Position numbers and translations under genes: made by a program | Shown: positions 5,934-8,150 of the stretch, piece after piece | Layout: each line of letters starts with the position of its first letter | How positions within the stretch are numbered: the stretch's first letter is position 1 | DNA from: Thermococcus sp. | GTDB lineage: Archaea > Methanobacteriota_B > Thermococci > Thermococcales > Thermococcaceae | Direction of reading: 5' to 3' | Length of the DNA: 8,150 nt | Assembly: GCF_027066465.1 (NCBI RefSeq) | Contig: NZ_JAMONU010000142.1 | Coordinates: forward strand, 1 to 8,150 | The notes under the pieces: generated by a model | Told to the model about the DNA's origin: nothing | What the model saw: the letters and a program-made list of their open reading frames with translations, nothing else | Database searches by the model: none

Positions 5934-6680
5934 TCACTCAATCTCAACGACGGTCTTCCTCTTCAGCACCTTGTCCGGGTAGACCACGATACCCCTGTCG
6001 GTTATCTCGAAGGGGTGCCTCCTCATGCTGTGGCTCGTTCCGCGCATCTTCCAGACTATGAGTGAGCGCTTGAGCTCGCCGTCAATCTCGTCCAAATCAA
6101 GCCTTATTATGCCATCTACGCCGTGCTCAACTCCCGGCCCACCGAATCCGCGCTCGCCGACGCTTATCTGGCTCACGAGTATGCTCGTAACCCCTAGACC
6201 AGCCAAGACGCGCTTGAGCTGCATGACAATGCTCCTCGCCATCGCCGGCTTGTTGATATAGAGCGTCGTAACCGAGTCGATAACGACGCGCTTGGCGCCT
6301 ATGTCCTTCACGGCCGTTCTGAGAACGTCTATGAACTCCCTGATGTCGGTTAAGTCATGGACGATATACTTTTCATATTCCCTGCTCTTACCGATTCCGG
6401 CGGTGAAGGCATCGACCATCGCGAAGAGGCCCTTCTCCTCGTACTCCCTAACGTCCCAGCCGAACTGGGCCATGTTCTGCCTGACCTGAACCGGGTGCTC
6501 CTCAAGGGCAACGTAGATTCCCGGCTCGCCCATCTGGAGGCCGTTCCAGATGAACTGCTGGCTGAATATCGTCTTTCCCGTTCCGGGTCCACCGCTGAGC
6601 AGGACGACGTTCCTCTCAGGAATTCCACCGTGAAGGATTTCGTCCATTCCGGGAATCCCAGTCTTGACCTTCTTAATCAT
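5934..6680 (-). CDS. KaiC-like RecA-superfamily ATPase, single domain
   Basis: A 248-residue soluble ATPase of the archaeal KaiC-like family (Pyrococcus PH0284 type). Visible motifs: TGIPGMDEILHGGIP at 7-21, the usual family opening; Walker A GGPGTGKT at 30-37; the paired acids Glu60-Glu61 in LEEHP, matching KaiC's catalytic glutamates; Walker B RVVIDS at 131-136 with Asp135; and KMRGTSHS at 211-218, near-identical to the KaiC nucleotide-sensing loop. Such proteins form hexamers. In archaea they are proposed to work in signal transduction, and no circadian role is implied here because only one KaiC domain is present and KaiA/KaiB are not seen. The ATG at 6680 is preferred: GGGGGTGA ends five bases before it, and the GTG and ATG at 6689 and 6686 overlap that site. 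First gene of a two-gene operon with the HTH/coiled-coil regulator. Confidence 0.88.
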   Translation of the reverse strand: MIKKVKTGIPGMDEILHGGIPERNVVLLSGGPGTGKTIFSQQFIWNGLQMGEPGIYVALEEHPVQVRQNMAQFGWDVREYEEKGLFAMVDAFTAGIGKSREYEKYIVHDLTDIREFIDVLRTAVKDIGAKRVVIDSVTTLYINKPAMARSIVMQLKRVLAGLGVTSILVSQISVGERGFGGPGVEHGVDGIIRLDLDEIDGELKRSLIVWKMRGTSHSMRRHPFEITDRGIVVYPDKVLKRKTVVEIE

Positions 6681-6693
6681 GAGCATCACCCCC

Positions 6694-6712
6694 TTTAGTT
6701 ACATTTAGTTAC
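6694..6712. repeat. Direct repeat TTTAGTTAC x2 at 10-base spacing in the KaiC-like leader
   Basis: TTTAGTTAC is present exactly at 6694-6702 and 6704-6712 (plus strand), with a partial echo, CATTAC, at 6713-6718. The pair sits between the predicted transcription start of the KaiC-like gene and its Shine-Dalgarno site, one helical turn apart. This placement suits a repressor that blocks polymerase; the co-operonic HTH protein is an obvious candidate, but this is inference. Confidence 0.5.
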
Positions 6713-6735
6713 CATTACTGCTCTACGCAAAAGGT

Positions 6736-6744
6736 CTTAAAAAG
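6736..6744 (-). promoter_or_regulatory. Probable TATA promoter of the KaiC-like/HTH operon
   Basis: On the minus strand CTTTTTAAG (6744 to 6736) is a TATA box centred near 6740, predicting a transcription start near 6715 and a leader of about 35 bases with a strong GGGGGTGA site. The T5 run in it may also help to end the Nip7-like transcript, whose stop is about 20 bases upstream. Confidence 0.6.
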
Positions 6745-6764
6745 ATTACGTCCGGTAAGAAAAG

Positions 6765-7265
6765 CTACCTTTCCCTTCTAAGGAATTCCCCCACGTCGGT
6801 GACGTTCAGGATGAACTTCCTCTCGCTTCCGGGGTTTATCCTGCCTATGCCGAGGATAATCCCGTTCTCGTCGTAGATTACGAGCTTTTTAGTCCCCCTC
6901 CAGACGTATTTCCGCACGCCACTCCTCGGGACGTCCTTGCCCGTGGTGAAGAGGAAGCCGGCCTTGGGGCTCAGCACCGCGTAGTTCTTCTCGACCTTAA
7001 CGAAGTAGAAGAACTCGACATTGGGGTAGAACTTCTCGACCAAATTGTCAACCTTAATCGTGCCGACGAAGGTTCCGTAGGCGTAGGGCTTAACCTTTAA
7101 CCCCTCAAGCTCCCTCCAGAGGGCCTCGTTGACGGCGTAAACGTCCCTGAACTTACCCTCGACGACGGCGAAGAAGTTGTGCTTTAACTCCCCGTACTTC
7201 TCGGCCTCACGAAGGATGAGGTCGTATTCCCATGCAGAAGCCCTGCGGTATCTGAGCTGCTCCAT
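6765..7265 (-). CDS. Nip7-like PUA-domain RNA-binding protein
   Basis: A 166-residue protein resembling archaeal Nip7, a ribosome-biogenesis factor that binds U-rich RNA and, in eukaryotes, is needed for rRNA processing and 60S assembly. The N-terminal alpha/beta domain is about 1-88; the PUA domain is about 90-163, with the telling stretch KNYAVLSPKAGFLFTTGKDV at 93-112 followed by a basic strand (KYVWRGTKKLVI). Length matches the archaeal form as I recall it (about 165). The start is ATG at 7265. No Shine-Dalgarno site is seen, and a TATA box centred near 7291 puts the transcription start at or within a base or two of the ATG, so the message is probably leaderless. Other PUA proteins (for example tRNA or rRNA modification partners) are alternatives. 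Family call is from remembered motifs. Confidence 0.75.
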   Translation of the reverse strand: MEQLRYRRASAWEYDLILREAEKYGELKHNFFAVVEGKFRDVYAVNEALWRELEGLKVKPYAYGTFVGTIKVDNLVEKFYPNVEFFYFVKVEKNYAVLSPKAGFLFTTGKDVPRSGVRKYVWRGTKKLVIYDENGIILGIGRINPGSERKFILNVTDVGEFLRRER

Positions 7266-7286
7266 GTTCGAGCAATCGGCACGGGA

Positions 7287-7296
7287 CTTAAAAGCT
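7287..7296 (-). promoter_or_regulatory. Probable TATA promoter of the Nip7-like gene (leaderless)
   Basis: AGCTTTTAAG on the minus strand, centred near 7291, lies about 26 bases before the ATG at 7265. It abuts the stop codon of the upstream membrane-protein gene (7298-7296), sharing base 7296. Confidence 0.55.
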
Positions 7297-7862
7297 TAGC
7301 CCGTTCCATTGGGAGGGCTGACGTTTTCTGGGTAGGCAACCATAACGGTCGCGTTCTCGGGGACGCTTTCGTTCATATGGACGTGGACGTAGTAGTCCTC
7401 AACAATCCACTGGGCGGTCAGAAAGCTCACCGCACCGGAGAAGAAAAGCACCAGAAGAACGCCTATTAGCAGAAGGGGCTGAACGTTCTCAAGGTTTTTG
7501 ACTTTGAAGATTAGGAGCAGACCGAGGAGCGAGAGGAACGCCCATGCTATGAAGAGAATCCTGAGGAGGGGCGTTTCACCGGCAGGCTCAAGCGAAACGG
7601 CCGTGGAGCCGAAGAGACCGAGGGAGAAATAGACGGCCCCGAGGTATTTTCCCCTCTTGGGGACAGGAGAAAGGCCAAGGTAATAGAGGGAGAAGGCCCC
7701 GATGGCGAAGTACAGGAGAACCAGGAACGGAAGGAGCCACGCAACCTCTCGAAACACCCGCTGGGGGAGGAGAACTGAGAACATTATCGAAGGAATCCCG
7801 TAGAAGACGAGGTTGAGAACACCCTGGATGAGGTAGACCGCGGTCAGCACGAAACCTTTCAT
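7296..7862 (-). CDS. Unrecognised five-helix membrane protein with sequon-rich tail
   Basis: I do not recognise a family. The 188 residues show five hydrophobic segments at about 7-31, 41-62, 73-90, 100-120 and 128-150, followed by a 38-residue polar tail. Basic loops after helices 2 (KRGK, 69-72) and 4 (KVK, 120-122), an acidic loop 3 and a tail free of Lys/Arg put the N terminus inside and the tail outside. All four Asn of the last 27 residues are in N-X-S/T sequons (N164, N170, N180, N185), so the tail is a likely target of AglB-type N-glycosylation. The ATG at 7862 has no convincing Shine-Dalgarno site; a TATA box centred near 7887 suggests a leaderless message. The gene is packed between the cysteine-cluster gene and nip7-like gene. 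Function is unknown. Confidence 0.75.
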   Translation of the reverse strand: MKGFVLTAVYLIQGVLNLVFYGIPSIMFSVLLPQRVFREVAWLLPFLVLLYFAIGAFSLYYLGLSPVPKRGKYLGAVYFSLGLFGSTAVSLEPAGETPLLRILFIAWAFLSLLGLLLIFKVKNLENVQPLLLIGVLLVLFFSGAVSFLTAQWIVEDYYVHVHMNESVPENATVMVAYPENVSPPNGTG

Positions 7863-7883
7863 AGGGGAACGTTGGGAAAGGCT

Positions 7884-7892
7884 GTATATCTA
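7884..7892 (-). promoter_or_regulatory. Probable TATA promoter of the membrane-protein gene (leaderless)
   Basis: TAGATATAC on the minus strand, preceded by CGAAAAG (possible BRE), lies about 25 bases before the ATG at 7862. Its first three bases are the TAG stop codon (7892-7890) of the upstream cysteine-cluster gene. Confidence 0.55.
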
Positions 7893-8150
7893 CTTTTCGA
7901 GTTCATCGAGTAGCCTTGCAAAACCGTCCATGTCAGTTTCCCCAAACTCCCTCTCGAACTCAAGCCCCAGCTCCGCAATCTCCTCGGGCGTTATCCTCGT
8001 TTCCGGGTTTTTGGCGTTTATCCCGGGACAGCTCTCGTCGTAGTAGAGCCACAGGGTCTCTCCTTTGTAATTGAACGGCTTCTCACCCTCGATGCCGAGC
8101 GGTTTTCTGGAGACCATGAAGGGGTAGATGCGGCAGATAATCGGCCTGAC
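7890..8150 (-). CDS. YkgJ-family cysteine-cluster (Zn/Fe-binding) protein, C-terminal part
   Basis: The reading frame is open to the right edge, so this is the last 86 codons of a longer gene; the ATG at 8117 is internal. The first visible residues, RPIICRIYPF, are the typical 'RP..CR.YPF' of the YkgJ (CxxxCC, UPF0153) family, and DESCPGI about 30 residues later is the family's second conserved cysteine site. The expected upstream CC pair and further cysteines lie outside the window. Members are small proteins thought to hold a zinc ion or an Fe-S cluster; their role is not settled. The C-terminal 35 residues are acidic and helical. The stop codon doubles as part of the next gene's TATA box. 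Confidence 0.75.
   Translation of the reverse strand, partial: VRPIICRIYPFMVSRKPLGIEGEKPFNYKGETLWLYYDESCPGINAKNPETRITPEEIAELGLEFEREFGETDMDGFARLLDELEK

Noticed and set aside
5666..6061. Plus-strand frame of 131 codons, opposite the HTH and KaiC-like genes
   Set aside because: Ser/Leu-rich antisense translation of two well-supported genes, with no start signals of its own.
5934..6680. RadA/RadB recombinase for the KaiC-like ATPase
   Set aside because: The LEEHP acid pair and the KMRGTSHS loop are KaiC-type; no N-terminal HhH domain and no RadA-type DNA-binding loops were seen.
7890..8117. Complete small 75-residue gene
   Set aside because: The frame continues without a stop to the window edge, and the upstream codons give RPIICRIYPF, a conserved family motif, so this is part of a longer gene.

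Overview
The window looks like chromosomal DNA from a hyperthermophilic euryarchaeon of the order Thermococcales (Thermococcus or a close relative). The evidence is an A-type ATPase operon start (atpH then atpI), archaeal SecF and SecD in the order F-D, an archaeal pyruvoyl AdoMet decarboxylase, a Nip7-like PUA protein and a KaiC-like ATPase. Archaeal TATA-type promoters, strong GGTGA-type Shine-Dalgarno (SD) sites and short T-rich stop regions also fit. No database search was possible, so the genus is an inference from remembered protein families. Every gene except speD lies on the minus strand.

Layout from left to right. 1-1056: N-terminal half of the A-type ATPase stator subunit I (runs off the left edge). 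1058-1369: peripheral-stalk subunit H. 1370-1489: gap with the atp promoter and the T-rich end of the preceding operon. 1490-4625: a tightly overlapped operon transcribed secF, secD, trkA-like. 4626-4934: a 309-base divergent intergenic region with the secF promoter (minus), the speD promoter (plus) and several short repeats. 4935-5363: speD (plus). 5365-5910 and 5934-6680: a two-gene operon of a KaiC-like ATPase followed by an HTH/coiled-coil regulator, convergent with speD with one base between stop codons. 6765-7265: Nip7-like RNA-binding protein. 7296-7862: unrecognised five-helix membrane protein with a sequon-rich tail. 7890-8150: C-terminal part of a YkgJ-family cysteine-cluster protein (runs off the right edge).

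How it fits together. The left half is membrane energetics and membrane biogenesis: SecDF pulls exported proteins using the ion gradient, the TrkA-like subunit would gate K+ transport, and the A-ATPase couples the ion gradient to ATP. The right half is small housekeeping and regulatory units. The least described part is the KaiC-like ATPase/HTH-coiled-coil pair, whose promoter carries a 10-bp-period direct repeat at the predicted transcription start. Two adjacent genes at the right end appear to be leaderless, each with its TATA box lying across or against the stop codon of the gene before it.

No rRNA, tRNA, CRISPR array, insertion sequence or sign of recent transfer was seen. Most of the window is ordinary core Thermococcales genome.
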